Numbered from the stretch's first letter, positions 22,693-33,260 are shown. The stretch is 64,000 nt of DNA from Orientallactaga sibirica (GCA_036365145.1 JAEOAD010000040.1:16157501-16221500), one strand, 5' to 3'. Numbers and translations are program-made. Notes: a model not told the origin generated them from the sequence alone.

Positions 22693-22914
22693 TTTATCTT
22701 TATTAAAAATATTTAATTTATTTAGTTACTTGATAGAGAGGGGCAGAAGCAGATAGAAAGACAATGGGCACACCAGGGCCTCTAGCCACTGCAAATGAAC
22801 TCCAAACATATGTGCCACCTTGTGCATCTGGCTTATGTGGGTGCCGGGGAATCAAAGCTGGGTGCTTGAGCTTCACAGGCAAGTGTCTTAACTGCTAAAC
22901 CATGTCTCCAGCCT
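22693..22914 (-). mobile_element. B2-superfamily SINE
   Basis: Minus element ending AAACCATGTCTCCAGCC, immediately followed by a second minus SINE. Confidence 0.93.
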
Positions 22915-23166
22915 AGTTTATTTATTTATTTATTTATTTTATTTTATTTTATTTTTATTTATTTATTTATTTGAGATAGAGAGAGGGAAAGAGAGAAGAG
23001 GGGAAAGAGAGCGAATGGGCACTCCAGGGCCTCTAGTCACTGCAAACAAATTCCAGACACATGTGCCCCCTTGTGCATCTGGCTTACTTGGGACCTGGAG
23101 AATCCAACCGGGGTCCTTAGGCTTCGCAGGCATGTGCCTTAACTGCTAAACCATCTCTCCAGCCCA
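22915..23166 (-). mobile_element. B2-superfamily SINE, tandem to the previous
   Basis: Tail of TTTA/TTTTA repeats at 22918-22975. TAGTTTATTT recurs on both sides (about 22913 and 23168), marking an independent insertion at the head of the neighbour. Confidence 0.95.
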
Positions 23167-23334
23167 TAGTTTATTTTTTTAAAGATGAAATGGAGGTTGT
23201 GATATTCACGCTATGGTTACATTGAGCTGATTGGTCACAATCAAGTGGAGTCGAGCTGTGCATCAGTTTACCCTGGGGTTATATCCTAATAAATGCACCG
23301 GAAGTTGAAATAACACAAGGCAATGATGCTTTCA

Positions 23335-23650
23335 CAGGACAGGAGAGATGGGTCAAGAAGCAGTGAGGTGTGCTTCCTGTGTAAGCTCGAGGGCCTGAAG
23401 TGGACTGATTGCTAGAACCCAGGTAAACAGCTGGATGCGGCCGTTTATGTTTGTAACCTCGTCCTGTGCAAGATTGGACAGGAAAATCTGGAGTCAGCAA
23501 GAGACTTCATCCTAAGGAGAAATGGGTGGGTGAATGATGGGACAGGTCACCTGATGTTCTCCTCCAGCCACAGGTCAGTTCAGGGGTGCAGCAGAAAAAC
23601 ACATGGGGCACCACACCAGCACACAAATGTGCATACACTACACATACACC
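23335..23650 (+). mobile_element. B4-like composite SINE (tRNA head plus B1-like part), diverged
   Basis: GGACAGGAGAGATGGGTCAA head, TGATTGCTAGAACCCAGGTA, then AGCAAGAGACTTCATCCTAA and a CA-rich end. This is the order of rodent B4-type elements. Confidence 0.5.
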
Positions 23651-23954
23651 ACCCCACACCTAGTATGCACATGCAAAAAGTGCATTTACTACATGTAACC
23701 TTCTCCCGGCTTAGCCCAGCCTAACTTAAACATGCTTAGCACATGTACCTATAGTTGGGCAAAGCCCTGTAACACAAAACCTATTTGATAGTAAAGTGTT
23801 GAGTAAGCCATGTAATTCCTCTCATACTGTACTGACGCTGACAAAGCAGAATGGTCATGTGGGTATCCGAATTCAGTTTCTAAACAATGCTTTGTCAGTA
23901 TAGCTAAAGTTGGACATCCTTACAATAAGTCAGGGACCATAATGCCATAAATGA

Positions 23955-24172
23955 GGGCTGGGGAGATGGCTTAGCGGTTAAGGTGCTTGCCTGAGAAGCC
24001 TAAGGACCCATGTTTGACTCTCCAGATCCCACATAAGTCAGACACACAGAAGGTGAGGCAGGTGCAAGGTCACACATACCCACTAGGTGGCCCAAGCATC
24101 TGTGGTGCTATTTCAGTAGCTGAGGACCTGGCGTGCCAATTCTCTCTGTCTCTCTAAAATTAAAAAAATGTA
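23955..24172 (+). mobile_element. B2-superfamily SINE, third variant
   Basis: The variant has CACACATACCCACTAGGTGG between the body and the TCTG block. Sister variant copies are at 30742 and, more loosely, 29354. Confidence 0.92.
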
Positions 24173-24417
24173 AAAGTATGAATGAGAAGTCTACTGCTGG
24201 TGTGTGTTTTGGGGGGGCTCTAGCCTGGTGATGGAGGTGAGGTCTTCTTCAACACAAGTCTCACTTCCACAGGCTGTGTCTGCATTTGCACCACATGTGA
24301 GAGGAAGGTGAGGCCCTTTGTCAATGACCTTCCTGCCATGGAGAGCTCTGAGGACAGGTGTGGCCAGGACCAACTCTCAGAGAATCTCCGTGGATGGGAT
24401 AGAGATGGTGAAGCATG

Positions 24418-24498
24418 TCAATGGCCATACCACCGTGAGCATGTCTGATCTTGGAAGCTAAGCAGAGTGGGGCCTGGTTAGTCCTTGTATGGGAGAAG
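24418..24498 (+). pseudogene. 5S rRNA pseudogene fragment
   Basis: The stretch contains GGCCATACCACC, then TCTGATCTTGGAAGCTAAGC and GGGCCTGGTTAGT followed by GTATGGGAG. These are the hallmark blocks of eukaryotic 5S rRNA, including the box A and box C region of the internal promoter. About 10 bases are missing between the 5' block and TCTGATC, the A-rich loop differs from the functional gene, and the 3' end after GGGAG is unrelated. It is therefore a dead, internally deleted, 3'-truncated copy. Such copies are common in rodent genomes. Confidence 0.88.
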
Positions 24499-24870
24499 GT
24501 GAAGTGAGGGAATGGATGAGGGAAAGGTTGGCACCATCTTTGTGGCAAAAGTTTGAGAGTGGTGAGATCTTTGAGAAGTGCAAGTGTTGGGCTCCTGTGG
24601 GATGACCACTGACCGCAGACACTGCCCTGGGACAGAGGCCATCAGAAACACCTCACCAAGTCCTGAACCCCAAAACTTACCTGCAAGGGCAGACCACTGA
24701 CAGTCTATTGCTGCTGACAGGAGAGTCCAGGAAGCCACAGAGGACAGAATTAGGATTCTAGACCGTGGACCCCACGCAGCAGAGTCAGGCCTCTGGGGGG
24801 AAATGCAGCATCCTACTCACAGAAGCCATTTAACATGGACCATAAATGATGCTGTTTCCAGGTCAGTTTC
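24499..24870. other. Unassigned sequence
   Basis: Nothing recognised between the 5S fragment and the solo LTR. Confidence 0.5.
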
Positions 24871-25217
24871 TGTAGCAGACAGCTTCAGGTTTGCTGAGAT
24901 GAACTTCCAGACCAGGCACAGTGATGGACGAAGGGATATTTATTGACGCTTACAGATTCAGGGGAAGTTTCATAATGGCAGAAGAAGCTGGCCTGTCTTC
25001 ACAGGATCAAACACAGAGCAAAGCCAAAAGCCACACAGCACAGCACACCTCAGGAACTCCAGCTAGGCACACTTTGCATATCTTTAAATTGAAATCTCAA
25101 CCCCACCACCACACCTTAATATCTGCCCAGTGACACTGCCTCCAGCCAGGTGGGTGCAGATGCAAACTACAAATACAACACTGAATATATTGGGGGGCAT
25201 CTATTCAAACTACCACA
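24871..25217 (-). mobile_element. MaLR-type solo LTR, minus strand, perfect 5-bp TSD
   Basis: Runs TGTAGCAGACAGCTTCAGGT to TTCAAACTACCACA on the plus strand. Its flanks GTTTC (24866-24870) and GTTTC (25218-25222) are identical. It is a sister copy of 54721-55110. Confidence 0.85.
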
Positions 25218-25222
25218 GTTTC

Positions 25223-25966
25223 TGTCTCCTTCCCCATCACACTCGCCCTCAGTTGGTGGTCCAGCATAATTCTACTCTTGAGTTTTTTTTCTTCACTGGG
25301 AATGCACTCAAATTGGTTTTATCATCTCAATAGTTGCTCCAGGATGCCCAAACAGTGAATTCCAATTAGATTTAAGCTGAAGGAGCTGACTGAAATGACA
25401 AAGCTCTTCTCTGCTGACTGTGTAGATTAAAACTGAAGGCCACCTACATTCGACCTGCACCCTGAACACCATGCCTTCCTTCAGGAGAGAGCACCACAAT
25501 CTCTCCTTCCCACTCGAGCGTCTAGGGACTGAATTTGACAGTATGGCACCATCTACATTCACAGTCACTGGTCTAGAGGCCAAACTGAGCAGTTACCAAG
25601 CTTGGGTGGAGGGTGGTACGATGAGCTCCGATCGTTTCTAAGAGGATCACATATGGTTTAGGGTGATTTGGGAGAAAGCCCCTGTCCTTCTCAGATAACT
25701 CGTGAGGTACACGAGCAGTGGGTCCTCTTCTCACTTGAATGAAGCTTACTGGGGCCTCTAGACCTGGTCACCTATTCATGGTTCCTTCCCTCGCTGGAAT
25801 GTAAGTCCCGAGATCTCATGCAATGGTCACTCAGTTTACCACGGAGAGCGATCTAGATGGGCACACAGCGTGAACTCCATACAGATTTGCTCCTGATCGC
25901 CGTGCCTCTGCTCAGCACCCACTCCAGCCCCATCTGTTTTTCACACCACAGCCGGAACAGTCTTTC
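25223..25966. other. Repeat-poor block
   Basis: Nothing recognised. Confidence 0.5.
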
Positions 25967-25980
25967 TAAAAGTCAAACTT

Positions 25981-26208
25981 GGCTGGAGAGATGACTTAGC
26001 GGTCAAGGCGTTTGCCTGCGAAGCTTAAGGACCCAGGTTCGATTCCCCAAGCCCCACGTAAGCCAGCTGCATATGGTGGCACATGCATCTGGAGTTCATT
26101 TGCAGTGGCTGGAGGCCCTGGTGCACCCATTCTCACTTTCTCTCTGTCTCTCCCTCTCTCTCTGTCTCTAATAAATAAATAAAAATGAAATCTTTTAAAA
26201 TAAATAAA
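25981..26208 (+). mobile_element. B2-superfamily SINE
   Basis: Bounded by a perfect 14-bp duplication, TAAAAGTCAAACTT (25967-25980, 26209-26222). Confidence 0.97.
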
Positions 26209-26222
26209 TAAAAGTCAAACTT

Positions 26223-26908
26223 CATCAAGGCCCTTCCCTATAGAAAACCCTTTAATGACTCCTCTGTGGTCAGCATAAGGTCAAAAGCACTTAAATAACT
26301 TGATAAGGGCATTGCTTGCATTCCAGCCACACCTAACCCTCACACCATACTAAAAGATTGCATTCTCCCAGCATCCATGGAGGCTTTGGCAATTCTTTCT
26401 AGGAATCAGAGGCCTGCCCTGGGCATTCACCTATCAGGTATCTGGTCACCTCAGCTCAACAACTCCCACAGAGATGCCACAAGACTGGCAGTGATTATCA
26501 TATGTTACAATTATTTTTTTCCTGCCCACTTGAGTCCATTCTGTGCCCATGCCATTATACCCACTCCAAACTGGGCAATAACCATGGCATAACTTCATAG
26601 CACAGGTGGTCAAGACTCCAGGTTCTCATCTTAGCAGAGAACAAAGATCACAACTCACTCGTTGGCAAATTAGAATCTCCACACTTGACCTACTTTTTCC
26701 CTGGTTCCCCTCTCCATCATGGGGCTTGTGATCATTTCTCAAATAAACCAGGTGAAGCCCTTGGCTCAGGACCTGGCAAGTTTTGTGTGTTTGATTCATG
26801 AGTGTTGGTAGTGATTATTAAAAGCCATTACTTTAGCTGTCTTTCTCCTCACTTACTGCAACTTCCTGTATCTCTCTAGGTAGTCATTGCACAAGACATG
26901 ACACAGAG
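26223..26908. other. Repeat-poor block
   Basis: Nothing recognised. Confidence 0.5.
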
Positions 26909-26938
26909 CTGTTTTCTTAGTTAAAAAAAAATTTTTTT

Positions 26939-27152
26939 TAGGGCTGGAGAGATGGCTTAGCAGTTAAGGCATTTTCCTGCAAAGCCTAAGGACCCTGGTT
27001 CAATTCTCTAGGGCCCACATAAACCACATGCACAAGGTGGCACATACATCTGGAGTTTGTTAGCAGTGGCTAGAGGCCCTGGCGTGCCCAGTCTCACTCT
27101 CCCTTTCTCTCTTTCCCCATCTCTAATAAATAAAATTTAAAAATCTTTAAAA
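26939..27152 (+). mobile_element. B2-superfamily SINE, inserted in the tail of a minus SINE
   Basis: Head GGGCTGGAGAGATGGCTTAG to TCTAATAAATAAAATTTAAA. It lies inside the A/T tail of the minus element completed at 27153-27373. Confidence 0.94.
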
Positions 27153-27373
27153 AAAAAGAAGAAAAAAATTTTAAAATATTTTATTTATTTATTTGCAAGC
27201 AGAGAGAAGAGAGAGAACGAACGGTGTGTCAGGGCCTCCAGCCACTGCAAACAAACTCCAGATGCACGCACCACCTTGTGCATTCGACTTTACGTGGGTT
27301 CTGGGGGATTGGACCAGGCCTGTTAGGATTTGCAGGCAAGCGTTTTAACCACTGAGACATCTCCCCAGCGCCT
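27153..27373 (-). mobile_element. B2-superfamily SINE, tail split by the plus SINE
   Basis: Its body ends ACATCTCCCCAGCGC. CTGTTTTCTTAGTT (26909) and CTGTTTTCTCGTT (27378) probably mark the outer target duplication. Confidence 0.9.
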
Positions 27374-27664
27374 GGATCTGTTTTCTCGTTGTCTGTTCAT
27401 CCCTGACTGGACACTTCATGGAAGCATGCTGGATGCTAATAGCTATGCTATGTTAAAGATGACAGATATGGAGACTTGTTGATGGCTCAATGGGTAGAGC
27501 ATTTACATCACAATAATGAGGATTTGAGTCTAGATACCCAGAACCCATAGAAAAGCCAGGCATGGTGACATACCCAAGGAGGATCCCCAGAGCTTTCTAG
27601 CTAACTTGTCTAATCCATGAGCCCCAGGTTCAGTGAAAGACCTTGTTTAAAAAACAATGTGAAT

Positions 27665-27873
27665 AGGGCTGGAAGGATGGCTTAGCAGTTAAGGTGTTTG
27701 CCTGCAAAGCTAAAAGACCCAGGTTCGATTCCCCAGGACCCACATTAGCCAGATGCACAAGGGGATGCATGCATTTGAGTTTGTTTTCAGTAGCTGGAGG
27801 CTCTGGTGTGCCCATTCTCTCTCCCCTCCCTTCTCTGTCAAATGAATAAATAAAAATAAGGTAAATTTTTTAA
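27665..27873 (+). mobile_element. B2-superfamily SINE
   Basis: Flanked by AATGTGAAT at 27656-27664 and 27874-27882. Confidence 0.95.
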
Positions 27874-27902
27874 AATGTGAATAAACAATAAATTATTTTA
27901 AA

Positions 27903-28110
27903 GGGCTGGAGAGATGGCTTAGTGGTTAATGTGCTTGCCTGCAAAGCCAAAAGGACCCAGGTTCGATTCCCCAGGACCTATGTAAGCCAGATGCTCAAGG
28001 GGGCGCATGCACTTGGAGTTCATTTGCAGAGGCTGGAGGCCCTGGTGTGCCCATTCTCTCTCTTTTTCCCCCTCTCCCTCTCTCTCAAATAAGTAAGTAA
28101 ATAAATAATA
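27903..28110 (+). mobile_element. B2-superfamily SINE
   Basis: GGGCTGGAGAGATGGCTTAG to AAGTAAGTAAATAAATAATA, about 20 bp after the previous SINE's TSD. Confidence 0.95.
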
Positions 28111-28295
28111 AAATATTTAAGAAAACAAGGCGGAGAACAATAGATGCAGACCCCTAATGCCAACTTGAGGCCACTGCAGTCATGCACTCACACATGTACA
28201 AACATACATGTAGTCCTGCATGCATGACATCCACACATACATGAGCAAAAATGGCAAATGTAAGCATAGCATATGAATAAATACAACATTCTTAA

Positions 28296-28504
28296 AATAT
28301 TTATCTGCAAGCAGAGAGAGAGAGAGAGAGGGAGGGAGGAAAACAGAGACAGAATGGACACACTAGGGCCTCCAGCTCCTGCAAACAAATTCCAGGCACA
28401 TGCGCCACTTTGTGCATCTGGCTTATGTGTGACCTGGAGAATCAAACTGGGGTCCTTAGACTTTGGAGGCAAACACCTTAACTGCTAATCCATCTCTCCA
28501 GCCC
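28296..28504 (-). mobile_element. B2-superfamily SINE
   Basis: Tail ATTTATCTGCAAGCAGAGAG on the left and CCATCTCTCCAGCCCC on the right. Confidence 0.95.
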
Positions 28505-28642
28505 CAGTGAGCACTTGCTCACTCTCCTGTAGGAGTGCCTGAAATACTGTTGCTTTATTTTGTTTTGGAAGCTGGGGAGGGGAAACTGTGATTTGAATTG
28601 ATCAAATCTTCCCTCTCTGTCAGGCTTTCTAGAAAGCTTTCT

Positions 28643-28854
28643 CTCTCTCTCTCTCTCTCTCTGGTTATTTATTTATTTGAGAGAGAGAAAGAGAGATTGA
28701 GAATGGGTGCACCAAGGCCTCTAGCCATTGCAAACGAACTCCAGATGCATGCGTCACCATGTGCATCTGTCTTACGTGGGACCTGGAGAATTGAACCTGG
28801 GTCCTTAGGCTTTGCTGGCAAGCACCTTAACCATGAAGCCATCTCTCCAGCCCC
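28643..28854 (-). mobile_element. B2-superfamily SINE
   Basis: Flanked by a perfect 12-bp duplication, AGAAAGCTTTCT (28631-28642, 28855-28866), itself a palindrome. (CT)n abuts the left side. Confidence 0.95.
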
Positions 28855-28866
28855 AGAAAGCTTTCT

Positions 28867-29353
28867 TTTAATGGCTGAAAGGAAGGAAAAGTAAGCTTGA
28901 TGAGGAAGTCATCTTCTGTGCTTACAAGTCTCGAGTGGGTGATTGCAGTGGGAAGAATGTCAGGTGGCCACCGCCAAAGCACTAGCATTAGCACTAACGA
29001 GATGAACAACCATGAAGTCATTTATTGATGGCACTTAGGCCTGTATGGTCAAAATAACTATTCTCATGTCTCTGCTGGTAGGTGGCAGAGGCTGGCATTG
29101 AAGGCAGGCCAATGTAATCTTCTACCACACTGGGAAATTCACTAAAGACCCTTCCTCACCCGGGAGGAATGGGATTCTGTGCCAAGCCATGAGGCAGCCC
29201 CTATTAGCCCTCTCCTGTTACATCCCAGAGTGTTGTTATGGTGAGCCATGACTATCAAGAAACTACGTATGCGTGAACGAGAGTGGGTGCGCATGCAGTA
29301 GTCGTAATTACCTAGTTACATGACACAGCAGTTGTAATTTGTAACTCCAATTA
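28867..29353. other. Unassigned sequence
   Basis: Nothing firmly recognised. Confidence 0.5.
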
Positions 29354-29658
29354 GGCTGGAGAGATGACTCAGCAGTTAAGGTGCTTGTGTGTGAAGCCTA
29401 AGCACCCATGTTTGACTCTCCAGGTCCCACATAAGCCAGATGTACAAGGTAAAACACGTACACAAGGTTGCACATGTGCACAAGGTGGCGCAAGCATCTG
29501 GAGTTCGATGGCAGTGGCTGGAGGCCCTTGTGTGCCTATTATCTCCCTCTCTTTCTATTTTTCTTTTCTTTCTTTCTTTCTTTCTTTCTTCCTTCCTTCC
29601 TTCCTTCCTTCCTTCCTTCCTTCCTTCCTTCCTTCCTTCCTTCCTTTCTTCCTTTCTC

Positions 29659-29724
<66 letters not shown>

Positions 29725-29765
29725 CCCCCCTCTCTCTCGCCCTTTCTCTCTCCATTAAAAAAAAA
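29354..29765 (+). mobile_element. B2-superfamily SINE with hypervariable pyrimidine tail
   Basis: The body contains a short tandem of ACAAGGT-type segments. From 29555 the tail becomes (TTTC)n, (TTCC)n, (TC)n and (TTTC)n in turn, over about 190 bp. Confidence 0.93.
29555..29745. repeat. Compound (TTTC)n(TTCC)n(TC)n microsatellite
   Basis: An uninterrupted pyrimidine strand of about 190 bp formed in a SINE tail. The shifting unit type implies slippage from one motif to the next. Confidence 0.97.
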
Positions 29766-30104
29766 GAGTTCTATGTGCTTACCATCCCAGCTTTCATTTT
29801 GGTTCAACTTTGTCCAGTGAAGGAAACATAATCTCACTGAATATGTGTGAGGCATGTACAACCTTTAAAAAAAAAAAAAAAAAAAAAAAAACAGACCCAC
29901 TGTAAACTTGAGTAGGGTGGCAGAGCTGGTTTGAAGTCTATATTTAGATTGGAGCCTCTGGAAAATTCTCTGTTGGAAATTTGCACCATGACCAGTCTTG
30001 ACAGAAATACAAGTTTTCTTAAGCAGCGACCAGCAAAAGTTAATTTTAAAAATGCCTAAGTGGCAGATCTTGAAGTGTCATTTCTCCCAGAGTTCTTTCA
30101 GATG

Positions 30105-30278
30105 ATCATGCATTAGAACCAACTGGAGGGTTTGGATGACCCTCTGTGTTACTTGGGGGACAGGCCGCTAGAAGTTCTGAGTCCACCGGTCTGGGGTAGG
30201 GCGGGCCCGAGGACTTACACTTCCAGCAACCCTCAGCTAACACTGGTCAGGGGAACACACTTGGAGAAGCACACGTTG
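30105..30278 (+). mobile_element. MER5-type hAT (Charlie) non-autonomous DNA transposon fossil
   Basis: TGCATTAGAACCAACTGGAG, CGGTCTGGGGTAGGGCGGGC and a CACACTTGGAGAAGCAC end follow the MER5A order. Confidence 0.65.
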
Positions 30279-30284
30279 GACCAC

Positions 30285-30462
30285 TAGCTCTGAGACTTGG
30301 CTGCGTGATAAGCTCATCTGGGGAACTTAAGAATTAATTATGCCTGGATTCCACCCCAGAGACTCTGGTTTAATTTGTATGGAGTACGACCTGGGCTTTA
30401 GGGAGTTTTCAAAGCTCCCCAGACGACTGTAATGTGTAGCAGAGTTAGAGAACTACTAATAA
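30285..30462 (+). mobile_element. Second MER5-type hAT fossil
   Basis: GAGACTTGGCTGCGTGATAA, TGGATTCCACCCCAGAGACT, CAAAGCTCCCCAGACGACTG and GTTAGAGAACTACTA match a related MER5/MER20-type element directly after the first. Confidence 0.62.
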
Positions 30463-30635
30463 CACGGGGAGAATTCATATGTTAAGAGGAACAGAGTGTA
30501 TGGCGTGGTAGAATGAATGCTCCGTGAAAATTAATTGGTATCCAAATGAAGTGGCTTAATATCACATCTGAATAAAATGGTGCTGGGAGGCCAGGAGGAG
30601 GGACATTCGGGTACTCTGTCTGTCTTTAAAACACA

Positions 30636-30735
30636 GGTGAGCTGAGGATGGCTTGATAACAGAGCTCTTGCCTACCGTGTACAAAGCTGAGGGGGATCCC
30701 CAGCATTGTATGAAACAACAGCAAAAAAATAAAAT
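30636..30735 (+). mobile_element. ID-like SINE (tRNA-Ala-type), diverged
   Basis: AACAGAGCTCTTGCCTACCG, GGGGATCCCCAGCATTGTAT and an A-rich end resemble rodent ID elements. Confidence 0.55.
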
Positions 30736-30741
30736 CAGTGT

Positions 30742-30960
30742 GGGCTGGAGAGATGACTCAGTGGTTAAGGCGCTTGCCTGCGAAGCCCAAAGACTCACAT
30801 TCGACTCTCCAGATCCCACATAAGCCAGACGCACAAAGGTGAGGCAAGCACACAAGGTCATGCATGCCTACTAGGTGGTACAAGCGTCTGGAGTTTGATT
30901 GCAGTGGCTGAGGCACTGGCGTGCCAATTCTGTCTCTCTCTCACTCTCTCTAAAGTCACT
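30742..30960 (+). mobile_element. B2-superfamily SINE, third variant
   Basis: GGCTGGAGAGATGACTCAGT to CTCTCTCACTCTCTCTAAAG, with CATGCCTACTAGGTGGTACA in the body. Confidence 0.93.
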
Positions 30961-31361
30961 CTAACAAGCTGACCCCATCTCTTGCAGTGAGCCCCTGTAA
31001 CCGATGTTCCCTTCGTCTCACAATCAGCGACCATGTCCTTCTCTCTCCTCTGTCTTTATAAGTGAGTGTCCCCTGGCCCAGCCTCCTCGGATGCACCCAT
31101 GGTCTGATAGGGCATACACTTTCCAGATTGCTACCCTCTGTTGTTCCCTGAGCAAGGCTTTCTGTGGAGAGGTTTTAGGTTGGCAGCCTCCTTCGTGTGA
31201 CACTTCTCCCTGAACAGAGCTAAGTGTGTGCAGGCCGAGCAGTCTGTGCTCAGAGTCTCAGGTTGCAAGACTTGGTAGCAACTTTTTTGTCCAACAATGG
31301 TTCTCGGGCTCCCTGAGGCTTAAAATCAACCTCCCTCACACCAGGCATCTGTATCTATTAG
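30961..31361. other. Unassigned sequence
   Basis: Nothing recognised. Confidence 0.5.
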
Positions 31362-31375
31362 AGTTCCTAGTTTTG

Positions 31376-31595
31376 TAAAAATATATTTTATTTTACTTAT
31401 TTATTTATTTGCAAGTAGAGAGAGATAGAGAGACAGACAGAGAGAATGAGAGCTCTAGGACCCCCAGCTGTTGCAAAGGAACTCCAGATGCATGGGCCAC
31501 TGTGCATCTGGCTTTATGTGGGTCCTGGGGGATGAACTCAGGTTGTTAGGCTTTGCAGGCAAGTGCCTTAACTGCTGAGCCTTCTCTCCAGCCCA
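31376..31595 (-). mobile_element. B2-superfamily SINE
   Basis: Flanked by GTTCCTAGTTTTGTAA- and GTTCTTAGTTTTATGTAA-type sequence. Confidence 0.94.
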
Positions 31596-31647
31596 CGTTC
31601 TTAGTTTTATGTAAGCACCTCACAGCTATCCAAGGAGAAAAGGAGTT

Positions 31648-31998
31648 CAGGGAATGTTCATTGGTGACTTGAAGCTGTTTTCACAAACCCACACCTACCA
31701 GGGATTATTGAGGGACCTACATTGTTGTTATGCTGGACCCTGAAAAAAGCCAGGCTGCTGCCCTACCAGTGCCATTCTCCCTTTGCCGTGGGATTTGGAT
31801 TTTAAGGTTCTGGCTATCCCCAGGGAATGTTCTGGAAGCTGTTTTCACAAACCCACACCTACCAGGGATTATTGAGGGACCTACATTGTTGTTATGCTGG
31901 ACCCTGAAAAAAGCCAGGCTGCTGCCCTACCAGTGCCATTCTCCCTTCCTCTGCCGTGGGGATTTGGATTTGTAAGGTTCTGGCCCCTCTGGAAGCCA
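31648..31998. repeat. Near-identical tandem duplication, about 164-173 bp unit
   Basis: GAAGCTGTTTTCACAAACCC at 31671 recurs at 31835. The next roughly 110 bases are identical (to TGCCATTCTCCCTT), and then single-base and 3-4-bp differences appear. The upstream CAGGGAATGTTC also repeats, with a 9-bp loss in copy 2. No repeat family was recognised. Confidence 0.95.
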
Positions 31999-32216
31999 GA
32001 TGTCTTCAGTGTTGTCCTCATTGAGGAAATCTGTCCCCAGGAGCCTCCTACTGAGACTTCTAGTGTCAGGGGAGTGAGTGTGACCAGAGGAGCTCATCAT
32101 GAATGTCACACTGGCTGGAAATCTAGAAACCTTGTTGGATTTGACTATCTAGGTCTTGGAATTCCTCCACATAATGCAAAGGGCTTCTGTCCCCAGGAGG
32201 GTGACAAGATGTGGCA

Positions 32217-32217
<1 letters not shown>

Positions 32218-32256
<39 letters not shown>

Positions 32257-32486
32257 TGAGAGAGACAGAGAGAGAGAGAAAGAGAGGAAGAGGCAGAGAG
32301 AGAGAAAATGGGTGGGTCAGCTGCTGTGAATGCACTCCAGATGCATGAGCCCCCTTGTGGGCAAGCGTAGCATTGCATGCATGTGTCACTTTTTGCATCT
32401 GGCTAAACGTGTGACTTGGAGAATCCAATGGGCATTCTTAGGCTTGGCAGGCAGGTGCCTTAACTGCTAAGCCATCTCTCCAGCCT
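32218..32486 (-). mobile_element. B2-superfamily SINE, long variant, (ATT)n tail
   Basis: The tail is a perfect (ATT)n of about 36 bp (32217-32252). The right end is CATCTCTCCAGCC. Confidence 0.94.
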
Positions 32487-33097
32487 CTCGCCATCATTAT
32501 TATTAATCCTTAGACTGTAGGCTCCTGCCTTTCTCTTTGCAGAGAACTTTCTCCACCCAACCAGTAGCAGGGAGACCAGTCTTGACAGCCTTCTCCATAC
32601 TCTCATCCTTTCAGGGGTGGGTTTCCTGTCAGTCATCGATTGACTTCCCATCACAGTTGAGTATACTGAGTCGTTACATTGAAGGAAAGAACTATACCAG
32701 TCTTATGTGAAATACCTCCTCTTTGGCCAATTAAAAGTGATGAGTGGGTTAAACACCCCCCTCTGCTACCCACACAGAGTCCCACACAAGGAAGGGCAGA
32801 ATTTGGAGTTGTCAATCCAAATGCAGATGGAGCACATCTCACTGCCTGGGTGGTGGCCAGGTGGTGGCTTGCTGGAGACGAGAACCTAGGACAGCCCTTC
32901 GGAGTGCAACCTTTGTTTCCTTCTCCAGCAGCCACCTGGGGAAGCCCCATGAATCCAGGCGTGTCCTTCATTGTCACTCTTCTCTAGGTCTCGTGACAGT
33001 CGAGGGTCACAACCATTGACCATGTCCGTGGACAAGGTCTGGTGCCCTCAGCTATAGCTGATGGGGGAGGTCCAGGGAAGAGATAAGAAACTGGTCC
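32487..33097. other. Unassigned sequence
   Basis: Overlapping frames of about 100 codons on both strands (32651-32987); no family recognised. Confidence 0.45.
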
Positions 33098-33260
33098 AAC
33101 CGGGCGTGGTGGCGCATGCCTTTAATCCCAGCACTCGGGAGGCAGAGGTAGGAGGATCACTGTAAGTTCGAGGCCACCCTGAAACTACATAGTGAATTCC
33201 AGGTCAGCCTGGACTAGAGTGAAACCTTACCTCGAAAAAGAAAAAACAAAAAACAAACAA
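33098..33260 (+). mobile_element. B1 SINE
   Basis: ACCGGGCGTGGTGGCGCATG to CCTTACCTCGAAAAAG. Confidence 0.95.

Larger units (their letters stand above)
27468..28225 (+). mobile_element. B4-like composite SINE, interrupted by two SINEs
   Basis: GGCTCAATGGGTAGAGCATT (tRNA-like), AAGCCAGGCATGGTGACATA (B1-like) and CAGGTTCAGTGAAAGACCTT come first. After the SINEs at 27665-27873 and 27903-28110, it resumes with AAGGCGGAGAACAATAGATG and a CACACATGTAC-rich end. Confidence 0.6.

Noticed and set aside
29376..29861. Charged Lys/Glu/Arg or Ser/Phe/Leu-rich proteins of 100-160 codons
   Set aside because: Translations of the (TTCC)n/(TTTC)n/(TC)n tract in a SINE tail.
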